A DNA stretch of 64,000 nt from Anastatus disparis (GCA_017163975.1 JAFFSR010000019.1:300001-364000), one strand, 5' to 3'; shown: positions 41,330 through 54,379, numbered from the stretch's first letter. Translations and numbers: made by a program. The notes: generated by a model from the letters alone, not told the origin.

Positions 41330-43320
41330 TATTTTTCGAAAACTTTTTATAAAGATAATAGCAAATAACTCGTGTACAAATTTTAGAGCAAACCTATCGA
41401 GTAGTTTACGTAAAATAGAAGAAAAATGAAAAATCAAAAGTTTTCTCAAAATATAAAAAAATTCTCTAAATTGAAACTACACTGAGAAAAACGGTTTTTA
41501 AAAGTTATCATTCTTTTGGTAGTTGCAAATAATTCCCATGCAAATTTTAAAACAAGTTCATTAAGTAATTTACGTGATATAAAAAATAAATAAATAATGA
41601 TAAATTAAAATTATTTTTCAATATTCAAAATGGCATTGACATTAAAACTACCCTATAAAAAAAACTAATGTTCAATAGCTTCCCGCTTAGTTAGCTAAAA
41701 CATAGATTGCATGCAAAATTTGAAGCAAATCTATCAAGTAGATTTCAAGATTTATTCGGCTGGATAAATACAATTTTTTTTCAAAAAATTTTTTTCAAAA
41801 TTTTCAAAATGCTTGAAAATTAAAACTATGCTAGGGAAACAAGTTTTCAAAAATTTCTTTTTTTTTGTAGTCGCAAATAATTTCCGTGCAAATCTTTCGA
41901 GTACTTTACGTAAAATAAATAAAAAATAAAAAAATTAAAATTAAAATTATTTTCAAAATCTTCAAAATTCTCTAAAATAGTAACTACTCTAAAAAAAATG
42001 TTTTAAAAAGCTTATTTCCTTTAGACAGTAGCAAATAAATTGTATATAAATTTTGGAGCAAATCTATCGAATGTTTTACGTAAAATGGAAGAAAAATGGA
42101 AAATGAAAATTTTTTTCAAAATTTTCAAAACGCTCTAAAAATAAAACTGCACTAAAAAAATCAATTTTCAAAAGCTTGTTTTCTTAAAACAGTAGCGGAT
42201 AACTTTTATACAAATTTTGGAGCAAATTCATTGAGGCGATCATATCTCTCCTCATAGAGCTGCGCTTGGTTGGCTGCGTACTGATTCAAGGAGACAGTAT
42301 TTTATGGCTGTACTTATGTACAAAATCGTGCGCATGAATACTCCCGAGTATCTAGTGAGTCTCTTCACTAGATATGTACCTAGGGTAGCCACTAGGGGAG
42401 AGATTAAGGACTTCGCGGTGTCCTTCATGCGTACTGAGACTGTAAGAAATTCCTTTGAAGTTCAAGGTGCGCATTTTTGGAACTCCCTGCCTACTTATAT
42501 AAAAAATCTTCCATCGCTCGGCAGGTTTAAGTCGGCTTTGAGGACGTACTTACTCGACCTCGAGTGAAATTAATTTTAAGTATTTTAATTTTTGTGTTAA
42601 TTTATTTTGTTTTGTCCTATATATAGATTTAAGGTGTAAATGTATTTATTAGCGTGAATGATGGATGAATGTATGCGGAAAGTATGAGTGGTTCTGTTTT
42701 TATTAGAAGTCATGACATCTTCGGTATTGTTTTTATTCTTTAAATGTAATTATTATTTTATTTTTCAATTATTTACTATTACTTTGTTATTGCATTGTTC
42801 AATTTTATTTTTATTGGTGTCATGACAGTGATTCCTCTTTTAAATTATGTATTTTAATTTTATGACCGATAGATATTTAAGACTGTTTTTTATTGTAATT
42901 TATGTTTTCTGCGTGTATTTAGAAAAGTCTGTGATATCACTTTTACATAGTGACTTACTGATACAGTATTATATATTAATTTTAAAAGTTGACTGTGATA
43001 TCTTATCTTATTATGTGCAATACTTTTTATAGAATTATTACTTACTATTTCATGTATTACACGCCTTTTTGTACTCTTTTTACAAAATAAATAAATATCT
43101 ATAATATCTACTTTACGTATAATACAAAAGAAATGAAAATCATAATTTTTTTAAAATTCTTAAAATGATTCTACAATTAAAACTGCGCTAAGAAAACCAA
43201 TTTCCAATAAATAGCTTTTGCACCAATTAGACAAAAAAATAAATTGTATGCAAAATTTAGAGCGAATCTTTCAAAGTTTTCGAGATCTATTTGGCGTAAT
43301 GAATACATACACACATACAT
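41330..43320 (+). repeat. degenerate ~170-bp tandem array, interrupted by a LINE fragment
   Basis: The landmark ACAAATTTTAGAGCAAACCT followed by TATCGAGTAGTTTACGTAAA recurs with drift near 41374, 41540, 41712, 41890, 42048, 42210 and, after the LINE fragment, 43240. Each unit also carries a TAAAACTACACTGAGAAAA-like segment. No protein-coding potential is visible. Confidence 0.65.
42240..43107 (+). pseudogene. LINE 3' fragment (C-terminal tail of RT ORF plus 3' UTR)
   Basis: About 42266-42567 encodes LGWLRTDSRRQYFMAVLMYK, then NTPEYLVSLFTRY and NSFEVQGAHFWNSLPTYIKN, and ends LRTYLLDLE. This is the typical region following the reverse transcriptase in non-LTR ORF2 proteins (W-x-R-x(2)-Y, PEYL, FWNSLP, SLGRFK). 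The stop at 42568 is followed by a 540-bp AT-rich 3' UTR ending ACAAAATAAATAAATATC. The catalytic RT and endonuclease are missing (5' truncation, normal for LINEs). It sits within the ~170-bp array, which resumes after the tail. A second, more decayed copy is at 16745-17430. Confidence 0.8.
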
Positions 43321-43577
43321 ACAGACATTTTCTGAAAACTACTTTTTTTGGCTCTCATAATCCAGATAAGTACAAATTAATAAAAATACAAAAAAAATTG
43401 CCATCGATACAATGCTTTCTCTATGAGGATTTTCCACAAAAAGTGAAAAATAGGAGTTGGTAAAATGTTATTTTTTGTGAAGCTTAATCAATTCACAAAA
43501 ACTAAAAAAAAATTTTAAATTTTTAAGGAATTTTTTGCCACTAAGAACTTGAAAATTTTAAAACTGTTTTTCCTACG

Positions 43578-43982
43578 TTAAGGGGTGTCCTCATACCGGC
43601 ACAGAGATCTACCTTATCTATATTTGAATTATGCATTTTAATAAAAATTTAATTATTTTTGATTAAAATTCATAGAAGAGGCACATTCTTAACATTCTGA
43701 AGAATTTATTGCAACGTTAAAGGACAGAATTAAAGTGAAAATGAAGACAAAAACTGCATAATACGATTATTCATAACTACATTGAAAAGTTAATCGTATT
43801 AAACAGTTTTCGTCTTTATTTTTACCCTTATATTGTTTTTTAACGTTGTAATATATTCTTTGGCATGGTAAGAATGTGCCTCTCCTACGAATTTCAGTCA
43901 TGAATAGTTAAATTTTTATTAAAATTCATAATTTAAATGTAGATAAGGTAGAACTCTATGTTGGTATGAGGATTCCCCTTAA
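43578..43982. mobile_element. TTAA-flanked hairpin element E, intact (405 bp)
   Basis: TTAAGGGGTGTCCTCATACC pairs with GGTATGAGGATTCCCCTTAA. The stem includes ACCTTATCTATATTTGAATT and GAGGCACATTCTTAACATTC. Length and sequence match 63045-63449 and the uninterrupted form of 21526-22315. Confidence 0.9.
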
Positions 43983-44282
43983 GTGAAGAATCAAAGTTGT
44001 TGATTAATTCTTAATGAACTAAATTATCTAGAAACAGAATAAATAAATTTCGAAAAATGATTTCTTTATACAAGGGACTTATTCAGAAGTTTCCGGACAG
44101 AATTTTTAAGAACTTGCTAACATGAAATTTTAACATGAGATCTCACGTGAGATTTGTCAGAAGGGTAATAATTTTTAATAAACTAAATTGTTGTAAAAAG
44201 TCTAAAAACAAAAAAAAATAATAAATTAAATAAATATTTTTTGAGAGTAGGAACTTGAAATTTTTGTAATTATCGGACTTAA

Positions 44283-44758
44283 AAGGAGAGTGTTACACCT
44301 TCGGGTCACCGATTTTGCTGAAATTTTGGGAATGTTTTCTGGATGCAGGAATATGAAGATAGCCAAAATTTTAGAGGCCAACGCTCAATATTTTCCTAGT
44401 TACAGGCCATTGAAGAAAATCACTAAAAAATTTATTAGATTTTTAAGCGCTTATAGTATCTCCTTATTGTTAGCTAAAAGCTTAAAACTTTTTTTAGATG
44501 AAAGCTGAGCTAAAATTCTTTCGAAATAGTTGTTATAGCATATCGAAATATTATTTTTTCCCAAAGTTATAGCGTAATAAAGATTGAACCCAATTTTAGC
44601 TTTTATGATTACTTAATGTTTTAAACAAATAATTCAAGTCCAATCTTTATTACGCTCTAACTTTGGGAAAAAATAATATTTTGAGATGCTATAAGTGCTA
44701 TTTCGAAAGGATTTGAGCTCAGCTTTCATTGGTGACCCGAAGGTGAAACACTCTCCTT
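44283..44758. mobile_element. hairpin-ended element with inner stem
   Basis: AAGGAGAGTGTTACACCTTC then GGGTCACC pairs with GGTGACCCGAAGGTG then AAACACTCTCCTT. A second stem uses CTTTCGAAATAGTTGTTATA, TTTTTTCCCAAAGTTA and GCGTAATAAAGATTG. An open frame inside it is chance. Confidence 0.75.
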
Positions 44759-45456
44759 ATTAGTATTTTCAAGAATATAGTTACATGATATTTTGGCATG
44801 AGATCCCACGTGAGATTCGTCAGTGGGGTGATGACTGTTCTACAATGTGGGTCTAGGTTGATATGTTTCCAACAGCAGTCAGCTGGTAAGCAATTATTAT
44901 GTAACACTCTAGACCAAGGTTGAATGTTGTGGTATAAAATGTGTGAATAGTTGTGTATGTCTCCAACAGCAGTCAGCTAGTAAGCAATTTTTATGTGGCA
45001 CTTTGGACCAAGGTTATATATTGTAGTACTAAAATGTGTGAATACTTGTGTATTTGTATCTTTTTGTATGCAAACCATGGATATTTGATTATGTATGCGT
45101 ATATTACTCTATCTACAAATATGTATTTTAATTTTAATGATTTCTAGTCTTTAAGTATTTCTAAGGTTAGCAACATTAATGTTCGAATAAAATTTAAAAA
45201 TCAATTTTTTTATTTATGTCTGAGGGGCATCATGTACCGCCATAACAACACTCTCACATTATCTTCTCTAAGCTTATTGACCCTATGGTCAGTTACCTTT
45301 AGGATGATAGAGTGGGGGTCTGTTTTGATGGTCGATAGTGCCTTAATAATTATTCATATGTAATATTAATTAATGATCAGCATGCATGAGATTTCAAATT
45401 ATATTGTCTTATTTAAAATCTATTACAGCAAATAAAATATTTAAAAAAAAACAAAC
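44759..45456. other. 3' flank of Adar exon, likely intron
   Basis: It contains a short direct repeat TCCAACAGCAGTCAGCT (about 44868 and 44962). It probably belongs to the next Adar intron, but no following Adar exon could be found. Confidence 0.4.
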
Positions 45457-45751
45457 CAGTTGTCCAATTGACACTGTAATTCGGTGCTTTCCCAGGTTGT
45501 CTAACTTCAGATGATGTAATTAAACTCATAAGCGGTTTATTAAGCTTATATGGTGGAGGCAAACCCTGGATTGTATTTTCTATGCGTCCACAAACAGCTC
45601 TGTACATGTGACTTGGATTCAAAAGACTCCCAAGTACGATGCTATGAAAGTATATAGGTTCAATAAAATGACTTAAGAGGGCACCTTGTATTCCTAACAC
45701 ATTCCATCGTGCTATTTTATCTGAACATGACATAGTCAGCAGTCTTTGGCC
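45457..45751 (-). CDS. Adar: Adar exon: second part of adenosine deaminase domain
   Basis: ADAR deaminates adenosine to inosine in double-stranded nuclear RNA. This 295-bp exon begins after the acceptor CAACAG at 45752-45757 and continues [20 protein letters not shown], then [49 protein letters not shown]. It ends in ACTG|GTTTGT, where the last G starts a split codon. The Cys in [11 protein letters not shown] is the second zinc-coordinating cysteine of the deaminase, and the following residues bind RNA and inositol phosphate in the known family. Phase 0 joining to the exon at 56619-57004 gives WDGVL-M-GQRLL, continuous with the family pattern. The downstream C-terminal exon(s) were not found to the left. 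Confidence 0.93.
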
Positions 45752-45865
45752 CTGTTGAAAAAGTATGGAATAAAGGTTATTTAAAATACTGAAAAAAGTT
45801 TTAAAGATATACATTTGTGGTGGATATAATACATAACAAATTATAAAATTTAAATAGATAATATA

Positions 45866-46214
45866 TTAAGAGGACGTTGGATCCCTCTATCCTTTTCTAA
45901 TTGAAAAATGTAGATTTTTGGGAAAACTAGTGATTATTGATAGAAATTAAGAGTTGTCTGCAACTCGTATAGTAAAAAGCAATATTTCCTCTGCTGAGGA
46001 CAAATTAATTTTGTGACTGTTTTAAAGAAAAGTTTGACATACTTACAAAATCATAAGTTAGGCTAGAGAATGTGATGTTTAAGAATGTCAAACTTTTCTT
46101 GAAAACAAAGCTTCAAAATTAATTTGTCCTTATTAGAAAAAATATTGCTTTTTACCGTACAAGTTACGGATAACTATTAATTTCTATCAATAATCACTAG
46201 TTTTTCCAAAAACC
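45866..46214. mobile_element. TTAA hairpin element A, right end lost
   Basis: It starts TTAAGAGGACGTTGGATCCC. The stems (AAAAAGCAATATTTCCTCTG, AAGAAAAGTTTGACAT) pair as in the intact copy. It stops at TTTTTCCAAAAACC directly against the LTR start of the Ty3 remnant. The missing end was not found beyond 49277. Confidence 0.75.
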
Positions 46215-46700
46215 TGTAGCGGGCCTAGTTTATTATCGATAGAGAAAGATGTTTTAGGGTGCGTGATTGAAATAATCAACATAAAAATAAGGATGTAAAA
46301 TCTTCTCGGGTCTCGTGAATAAATTATCTTGAACGTTCGGTCTATTTGCCGGTGAGAAGGCCTAGCGATTAGAGGCTCCTGCGCTTAACTGTGACCTGAC
46401 ATTCCCAAAAGGGGTAAGTTGTAAAAGTTTTTCTTAATTCTATTGTTACAAGCATATTAAGAAAAAGGGAGAGAGAAAGAAAAAAGAAAAGGAAAAGTGC
46501 AAAAGAAAAAAAGCAACATCAAAATTTATGTCTACAACCTATAGAACGGAACTACACAAAAGGAAGGAAGCCAGGCACGCTAACGGGCAAAATTCCTTGG
46601 AAATAGCAGCTTTCATCAGTCCTTATTTCTTCTCGAGGTGACTACAATAAAACACAGTTTTAAAACACAGAATAAAACTTTATAAAACTGAAGTAAAATA
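46215..46700 (+). repeat. partial LTR and 5' UTR of the broken Ty3 relative
   Basis: It begins TGTAGCGGGCCTAG and follows the intact LTR through GGCCTAGCGATTAGAGGC and TTCATCAGTCC to about 46635. It then jumps into 5'-UTR sequence (GAATAAAACTTTATAAAACT), so the LTR end and primer-binding site are deleted. Confidence 0.8.
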
Positions 46701-46755
46701 ACAAAAAACATGAATAAAATATCGATGAGTATAAAGTAATTATAAATTCAATCAT

Positions 46756-48018
46756 ATGGTATTGACTCGAACTGGAAAAGGTTCTGATAATAATATGACG
46801 TCGGAAGTACAACACTCCCTAAAAGGAGGTGACGATGTATCTGTGAAAGAGAGATTGCAACAATTAAAGCAAAAATATGAAGCCGCGGAAAAAGATAATG
46901 ATGAATTACGTCGGCAAATTAATAGTTTGATAGATCTTAATAAGAAACTTTGTGGAAGCTTGGACAAAAAAGTAGGCAAAACCCAAATGTAAACAATACG
47001 GAAACGACAGACACTTCGCAAAATATAACACGTAGCAATTCACAAGCGTCAAGCGATACAATAAATAGTCAGGTAGAAAACGTAAACATGAATTTAGTAA
47101 ACGAAATTCTTTATCATTTCGAATCATTACAGATCTTCGTGACTTTACCTACATACAACGGTGAAAAAGGTAATCCTACGTAATTTTTAGAAAATCTAAA
47201 TAAATATTTTATTTAAAAAAAAATAAACGAAGAACAAAAATTACTCGTAATTGATGATGCACTTGAAGGTCGTGCTAAACTTTGATATAAAGCTCGTTTT
47301 TCGCAGTTTATTGATCTTGCACATCTTAAGCGTATTTTTATTGCTGAATTTTATTTGTTAGAAGCAAGAATGAAATTAAAATCGAAATGGTCCAGAAAAA
47401 AATTTTAAACGCAAGACAAATCATTACAAGAGTATTTTACCGAGCAAATACGTATGGCAAAGTACATAACACCGCAAATGGATGATTACGAGATAAATTA
47501 TACTATTATAAGACAACTTCCTCAGCGCGCGCGACGTTTTAGCAACGATAGACTATGCTAGTACGAACCTTATATCACAGGCATTGGCTCGTCTTGATGT
47601 ATCGCATAAAGAAAATTTTTATTCTAACGAAGGAAGGGTATCTCAGCGGTATAATAGAGCATCTGTTTGTCAAATAAACACCGCGAATGAAAATAGATTT
47701 AGAAGTATACGACAAGACTCAATGAGACCAAGAAATGCAAGCACGGGCGGTAGAATGTCTTGGATAGAAAATTGGTGCGCACCGCAGCAGTCGAATGAAG
47801 TTAAATTGCCGGACACGTCGGAGCCCCTACTACCAATATTTAACAGATCTCAAAATGAAGATGTAAATAGCAATAACAGATATAATAATCGCTTGGATTC
47901 TTGACGAAATAATAATAACAGTCGTAACGAATATAATTTTCGCGCGTTACAGCGTTCAGAATCCATTGAAGAATTATGTTGGGACGGAGAAGGAATTGAC
48001 GACAATAATAATAAGAAA
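46756..48018 (+). pseudogene. broken Ty3/gypsy gag
   Basis: The Met start and first ~75 codons match the intact Gag N-terminus (MVLTRTGKGSDNNMTS). A small deletion near 46975 shifts frame. Later segments (THTL..., VSQRYNRASVCQINTANENR, CAPQQSNEVKLPDTSEP) match in other frames, with stops at several places. It lies antisense to Adar. Confidence 0.85.
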
Positions 48019-48608
48019 AAGAAACAACGCGTAGTAAGCCTGCATGTAAAAGCAACAATTTTCGGCAAAGACACATCAATTTTAAATGATTCGGGTAGCG
48101 ATGTCACATGTACGTCGAGAAATTTCTTTGAGAATATTAAGCAACTCTCAAAAATAAAAGAATTTCCTGTAAGTAATTTAACTGTGTATGTAGCAGTCGG
48201 AAGAAAAACGGTAACGATACGTCGAAAAATATATTTAACTATAAAATGTTGGAAGGTTGAATGTCAATTCATTACGCATACATTTCTCGTGATCCCTGGT
48301 TTATCGACGGATATTATCATTGGGTCAGATTTTTTGGCAAGATATGGAGGAATTATTAATTTCAAAGAAAGAACTTTTAAATCATGTGGAAAAAAGATTC
48401 CCAATCGATTAGTGTCATTCACACTTAATAAGCGCGAAGAGAGTGTTATAGTTTAAATCTACGTATGATAATTATAGTTCAAGACAAGGAAAATAGCGTC
48501 GTAAACGGAATGTTAATATCAAGCTATAATAGCAGTGTGGGAGTGCGTTGTCGAGCCATATACATGAACAGAGCACGTACATCGATATCGACCGTTCAAT
48601 CGATTTGA
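48019..48608 (+). pseudogene. broken Ty3/gypsy protease
   Basis: The protease is readable from the region after KKKKQRVVSLHVKATIFGKD, through the active-site Asp-Ser-Gly-Ser-Asp motif (NDSGSDVTCTS), to IIIGSDFLARYGG and KKIPNRLVSF. The frame ends prematurely at 48456. At the position aligned with the UGA of the intact element, this copy also has TGA (48606-48608). Confidence 0.8.
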
Positions 48609-48659
48609 AAGGAAAGGCGCAGCTAGTAAAAAAAGGAACCTTTAGATTTATAACGTCGT

Positions 48660-49277
48660 GAAGGCGATAGATGATTATGTAAATAAGCTCACGGGTTTGA
48701 CATTAGCGGAAAAGAACGTAGTAAAAGAACTGTTTATAAAAAATAAGAAAGTTTTTAGTAATGAACCAGGAATATTAAAAAATTAAGAGCATACAATTAA
48801 GGTGAACTCAGACAAGTCGTTCGTTGAACGCTCGTATCCTGTGCCTTTACACATGAAGCCGTTAGTAGAAATAGAAATTAATAAAATGGAAAGCCAAGGC
48901 ATTATTCAAAGATCATGTAGCGAATATAGTAACCCTTAAAGTGTAATGAAAAAAAAATGGTTGCATTCGCGTGTGTTTAGGCGCATGTTTTTTGAATAAA
49001 ATAGTTATTGCTAATAATGAATCTCCTCCGCCTATCGAAGAGTTGCTGTCAAAGGCAGATGGTGTAAAGTTTTTATCCACTACTGATTGCTGATGAATAG
49101 CCCTTAACGGTTGTCAGAAAACTCGAGAAAGCTCACAGCGTTTTTATATAGCGAACGTTTATACGAATTTAACGTTTTGGCATTTAAAGTAAATGATTTC
49201 GGTAAGGCGTTTATACAAGCACTTGATAAAACTTTGAGTGCTGAAATAACAGAATTGGTTAGTGCTTATATAGATGA
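48660..49277 (+). pseudogene. truncated Ty3/gypsy reverse transcriptase
   Basis: Segments corresponding to IDDYVNKLTGLTLAEKNVVK, then KMESQGIIQRSCSEYSNP, and finally the start of the YIDD box (about 49267-49277) are followed abruptly by unrelated DNA. Several stops and frameshifts are present, and RNase H and integrase are absent. Confidence 0.85.
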
Positions 49278-49519
49278 CCATTCATTATAATTTAAACACA
49301 ATAGTTGACGAAAAAACAGGAGCACAGCAAGAGCTGTGCTCAACTGTAGTGATGCACACAAGAGAGAAAGAGACGGGAAATCTTGATCATATGAACAGCA
49401 AGTGAGGAAGGATTTGCGGACACGACGCATGTACACAAAGACGCACACACGCACTAGATACACCAGTGAATCAAGTTAACAATTAGAAGAAACACCTTTC
49501 AAGAGCACAAAATCATCAA
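49278..49519. other. spacer in Adar intron
   Basis: A small hairpin GAGCACAGC...GCTGTGCTC lies at 49319-49340. Otherwise nothing is recognised. Confidence 0.4.
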
Positions 49520-51478
49520 GCTCATTTTGAAGGTCTTGTGATGTACTTTCATGGAAAAATATTTATGAAAAGCTTTCCGTGACAGAGATATCTGAAACAA
49601 CCCGTCAAGACCATGGTTTTTTCAAGTTTTTCGCTTATTTCTCCTTAAACGTTAGTACGAACGAAATGAGGACGAAGATACATCACTAATTATTAAAGTA
49701 GAGTGAAAAACCTTCAATTTGCTTTTTTGAAAACGTTTTCAGGTACTATAGAACTCAATTTACAATGATTTTAAGTTAACAGTCTCCTTGAAAATAAGAT
49801 TTTTCAACATATTCCGCTTGTTTCTCTTGAGGATTTATTGGAAAGAAAATCAAGATGATAATACATTATAGACCATTAAAGTAAAGTAAAAGAATTATTT
49901 TCTTGGTGTTTAAGTGCTATAAAATCGTTTTCACAGCTATTTTAAATGAAAGTAGCGAGTATATTTAACCATTTCCACTTGGCTTTAAGTATAATAACCT
50001 GTGTCAACCCAAATGAGCATAAATTTTTTATGTTATTCGACTAAATATTTTTCTATGTAATCATAAGTAGAAAAATTTTTAAATTGATTTTTTAAAGTAT
50101 TTTTGTCCGTTCTTTTCAAATCTGCTCTTCATTTTTGCCTATAATATTTCATTTTTTCAAAATGGCAACTTTCTTGCAAAAAACACAATTAAAAAAATTT
50201 TTTCATCTTTTTATCGTACTGGCTTGTAATGTTCCCTCTATATAATCATTGCGAACATTAAAAATCCATGGAATAATTATCACACCTAAAATTTAAGACG
50301 TATAGGATGTCAAAATTCTAAATGGCTGATTTAATATGATGATGTTCACAAGAGTTTTTTTTATTTTTTTATTTTTTTATGTTATAACGTATCTCACGTG
50401 ACATTTCATGTCATTTTTTTCAGTAAGGTAGATAAATGTTCTGACAAAAGTCGGGCAACGTGAAATTTACGGCCAACGGTCGGTTTAGAATATTAAATTA
50501 TTGAATGATTATAATTCTTACAATCAAACAAATAAATAACAAATTTGGAAAATGAATGTAAGAACTAACAAATTAAAGAATAACAATATATTTTATACAA
50601 ACACTTGTAAATTTAAAAAAAAAACAATAAATTTAAAAAAATTATAACATTTGTCGCTATTCGGAACACTATGTATTCTTATATCACTATTTTCTTAGAT
50701 AATTATTATTAAAAAAATCAAAGAATAATTAATTAATTTAGAAAGCGAAAGTTATGACCTTATAACATGAAAAATAATAAAAAAATTAAAAACTCTTGTA
50801 AACATCATCATATTAAATCAGCCATTTAGAATTTTGACATCCTATACGTCTTAAATTTTAGGTATGATAATTATTCCATGGAATCCTAATGTTCACAATG
50901 ATTATATAGAGGGAACATTACAAGCCAGTACGATAAAAAGATGAAAAAATTTTTTTAATTGTGTTTTTTGCAAGAAAGTTGCCATTTTGAAAAAATGAAA
51001 TATTATAGGCAAAAATAAAGAGCAGATTTGAAAAGAACGGACAAAAATACTTTAAAAAAATCAATTTAAAAATTTTTCTACTTATGATTACATAGAAAAA
51101 TATTCAGTCGAATAACAAAAAATTTATGCTCATTTGGGCTGACACGGGTTATTATACTTAAAGCCAAGTGGAAATGGTTGAATATACTCGCTACTTTCAT
51201 TTGAAATAGCCGTGAAAACGATTTTATAGCACTTAAACACCAAGAAAATAATTCTTTTACTATACTTTAATGGTCTATAATGTATTATCATCTTGATTTT
51301 CTTTCCAATAAGTGATGTATTTTCGTCCTAATTTTGTTCGTACCAACGTTTAAGGAGAAATAAGCGAAAAATTTGAAAAAACCATGGTTTTGTCGGGCTG
51401 TTTAAGATATCTCTGTCACAGAAAGCTTTTCATAAATATTTTTTCATAAAAGGACATCACAAGACCTTTAAAATGAGC
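49520..51478. mobile_element. 1.96 kb foldback element inside Adar intron
   Basis: The left arm (49520-~50390) begins GCTCATTTTGAAGGTCTTGT. The right arm (~50755-51478) is its complement, ending AAGACCTTTAAAATGAGC. Pairing persists through CCATGGTTTT, CATTATAGACCATTAAAG, TTTGGGTTGACAC-like text and GATTTAATATGATGATGTTC. The right arm lacks about 160 bp that the left has. The arms differ by scattered substitutions only. The central ~365 bp contain TTTTTTCAGTAAGG near 50413. No ORF is present. Confidence 0.85.
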
Positions 51479-52420
51479 CCTAGTAGACCCCCGTAACCCT
51501 ATCCTATTAGGCGCTACCTGATTTTGTCCAATAAAAAGTCGTTTGAGCCTATAGTGCGACGTGAAAAAGCAAAAATTAATATGGCAGCGTCACGAGAGTC
51601 AGCGAGATGGAAAGAATAGATGAATTGAAGCTATATACGCAAAAAGTGTGAGCGCGTATAGTATATATGCACAGTTGTGGATAAGGAGAACGGCATATAG
51701 TTAAATACGAATGTAAAATACATAGAAGCGCACTATAACATTTGAGCTATGATCACACACTCGCGCGCACACACGCGAACACACCCACACACACACACAC
51801 ACACACACGCACACATACACACATTCATAAATTTTATTTTGAAAATACACGTTTGAATAAAAATTAACACTATCTCGAGCAGAAAATCTATTTTAGAGGA
51901 CCTCCAGGAATGACCTTTGCGTTGACCTTGGCAAGAGAAAACATTTTAAAATAATGTAAGATAGCCCTAGGCGCGAATAAACATCGTATTTCCCGCTAAG
52001 CACAACGCTATAAAAAGGGTTAAAATCACCCTCAATGTAACAACTTATTGACGTCAAAACGAATATTTTTGTTAACCTATCTTCTCGCACTCGTAGCTAT
52101 TGTATTTTTCGACCAGGAAATGCGAGGAGTAAATTCTTATAAATTGCAGTGTGCTTTTTCTGATAACACTAATAACCAAAAAATTTCATCTTTTATTGAG
52201 AAATGATAAGCAGTTTAAAAATAAAAAATTCAAGTAGTCATCTAGAGTCGTTAGTTTAATTAATAAATTAAATTAACTACTCTGGATGCTCTAAATGTCT
52301 GAATTTAAACAATTTGGGATGCAGAAGTTAATTGGACTAATATATGGCTTTAAAATCGCGCCTAAAGTATAAAAAATTCTTGCCAGAACATTCATGAATT
52401 CTTTACTCGAAAGCATTGCA
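51479..52420. other. Adar intron spacer with CA microsatellite
   Basis: A (CA)n-rich tract lies at about 51762-51822 (ACACACACACACACACAC). Nothing else is recognised. Confidence 0.5.
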
Positions 52421-53183
52421 CACTGAGAAAAAAATTTAGTTGGATTAAGTAAGGCTTAATTGAATCAATGAAATCCCTTAGGTGCGGGCGGCACATAAAA
52501 TATTTTGTTACATTAATACAAATATTTTAATTGAGTCAAATAAATATTTCATTTTTTTAAATAAATATTTGATTCTACTAAACATCACAAATATTGGTTA
52601 AAAATAATATTTTGTATTTTCAAATAAATATTTGACTTACTAAATGTCGCGAAGATTGATTCAATAAAATTAATTCATTGTTTTTATAAAAAATTTTATC
52701 AATTAAAATGCCCATTTGTTTTTCTAATTGATTATTTCATTACATTAATATACATATTGAAATTAAATCAAATAATATTTTGTATTTTCAATTAAATATT
52801 TGACTTATTAAATGTCGCGAAGATTGATTCAATAAAATTAATTCATTGTTTTAATAAAAAAAATTATCAATTAAAATGTCCATTTGTTTTTCTAATTAAT
52901 TATTTCATCATATTAATGCTATATTGAAATTAAATTAGTTCAATATTTTATATTTTCAAATGAAAGTTTAATTTATTGAATATTTTAAATTTAATAAAAT
53001 TTTAAGATTTAATAAAATTAATTCATTGTCTTAACAAAGAATTGATTAATTATTCGGTTATCTCAAATAAAATATTCCTTCAAAGTAAAGAAATATTTAA
53101 TTAATTCGATTTATAGATATTTTAATCGAACAAATACTGTCTTTAATCAACAGTATTTGCTTTCAGTGATTTACATTTATTTA

Positions 53184-53331
53184 TTAACCTTTTAAGGACG
53201 GGGATTTTGACGTTGAAATTCGACTTTTTTTTAAAACAATATTTGTGCATAAAATGAAAAAATATATCACGTGGAGTGCCTGATAAAATTGGTGGTCGAT
53301 ATATCGACCAGTCCCGTCCTTAAAAGGTTAA
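53184..53331. mobile_element. 148-bp TTAA-flanked mini-element
   Basis: TTAACCTTTTAAGGACGGG at the left and CCCGTCCTTAAAAGGTTAA at the right are inverted, with TTAA at both borders (a piggyBac-like signature). A GTCGATATATCGAC palindrome lies near the right end. It is inserted within the AT-rich TIR element. Confidence 0.85.
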
Positions 53332-54379
53332 CATCAATGAATTGATGACTCATTGAAGGACAGGTGAATATGATTCCATTTATTTATATGGTAAAGAATA
53401 ACAATTATTAACATACTAACATTAGTATGCTTTATACAGTGATCGCACACGCAGTAAATCTAACATAAATTTCGCTCGCATTACAATTTACGTATCATCT
53501 TGGATTTTTAACTTCCTTATATATCAACTTAGAAGCCCTCTTACCGCTTGCGAGATCGAAAATTAACGACGCCACCAAGCGGTTGTATCATCAAACCATC
53601 GAACTAAATGATTTTGTTAAAACAATAAATGTTTCTTTTAGTTCAAATATGTGTTATTTGAATGAAATAAATTATGTAGATGAATCAAATAGTGGATTTA
53701 CTTGATTTTAACAAGTATTTAATCAGATTTCTCTGTAATTTTTATTAACTTTAGTACATATTTTGCTAAGTTATTCACTTAGCAAGACACGTATTTTAAA
53801 CATGAGTTTGTTTGAGTATAAAGGATGATAACTTATACAAAAAAATATTTTTCAAGAATATTAAATATTAATTTTAACATTATATTTCATTTGATTTAGT
53901 AAATATGTTATTAAATAATAACTGCTTGTTTCAATAAATATTTCATTAAGATAATCAAATAATTATTTAATCGATCTGATAAAGAAATTAATTAATACAA
54001 CAAAATATTTAATTGGGACATAAATAATAAAATATTTAATTGTTAAAAATAATAATTAATTCAATTAATCACTGATTTCATAGACGCAATATAATTAAAT
54101 AATAAAAGTAATAAAATAATTTTATAGAACAAGATAAATCAAATATTTAAATCAATTAAAAATTTAATTAATTTAATGAATCCAATTAATTATAATATAG
54201 CAATCAAATTATTTGACCAGAAGACAATGAGATATTTCATAGAATCAATCATATATTTCATAAAGAGAAAAAACACATTCATCAAAGCAACTAAATATTG
54301 AATTAAAATGATTAGGTATTTCATTGGCCAGTGAAATAATTTAATATAAGTCATACAATATTTATTTAAAACAATGAAA

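Noticed and set aside
37759..45456. The C-terminal Adar exon
   Set aside because: No stretch on the minus strand resembling the family's C-terminal motif was seen. It may lie left of the window or be too short to recognise by eye.
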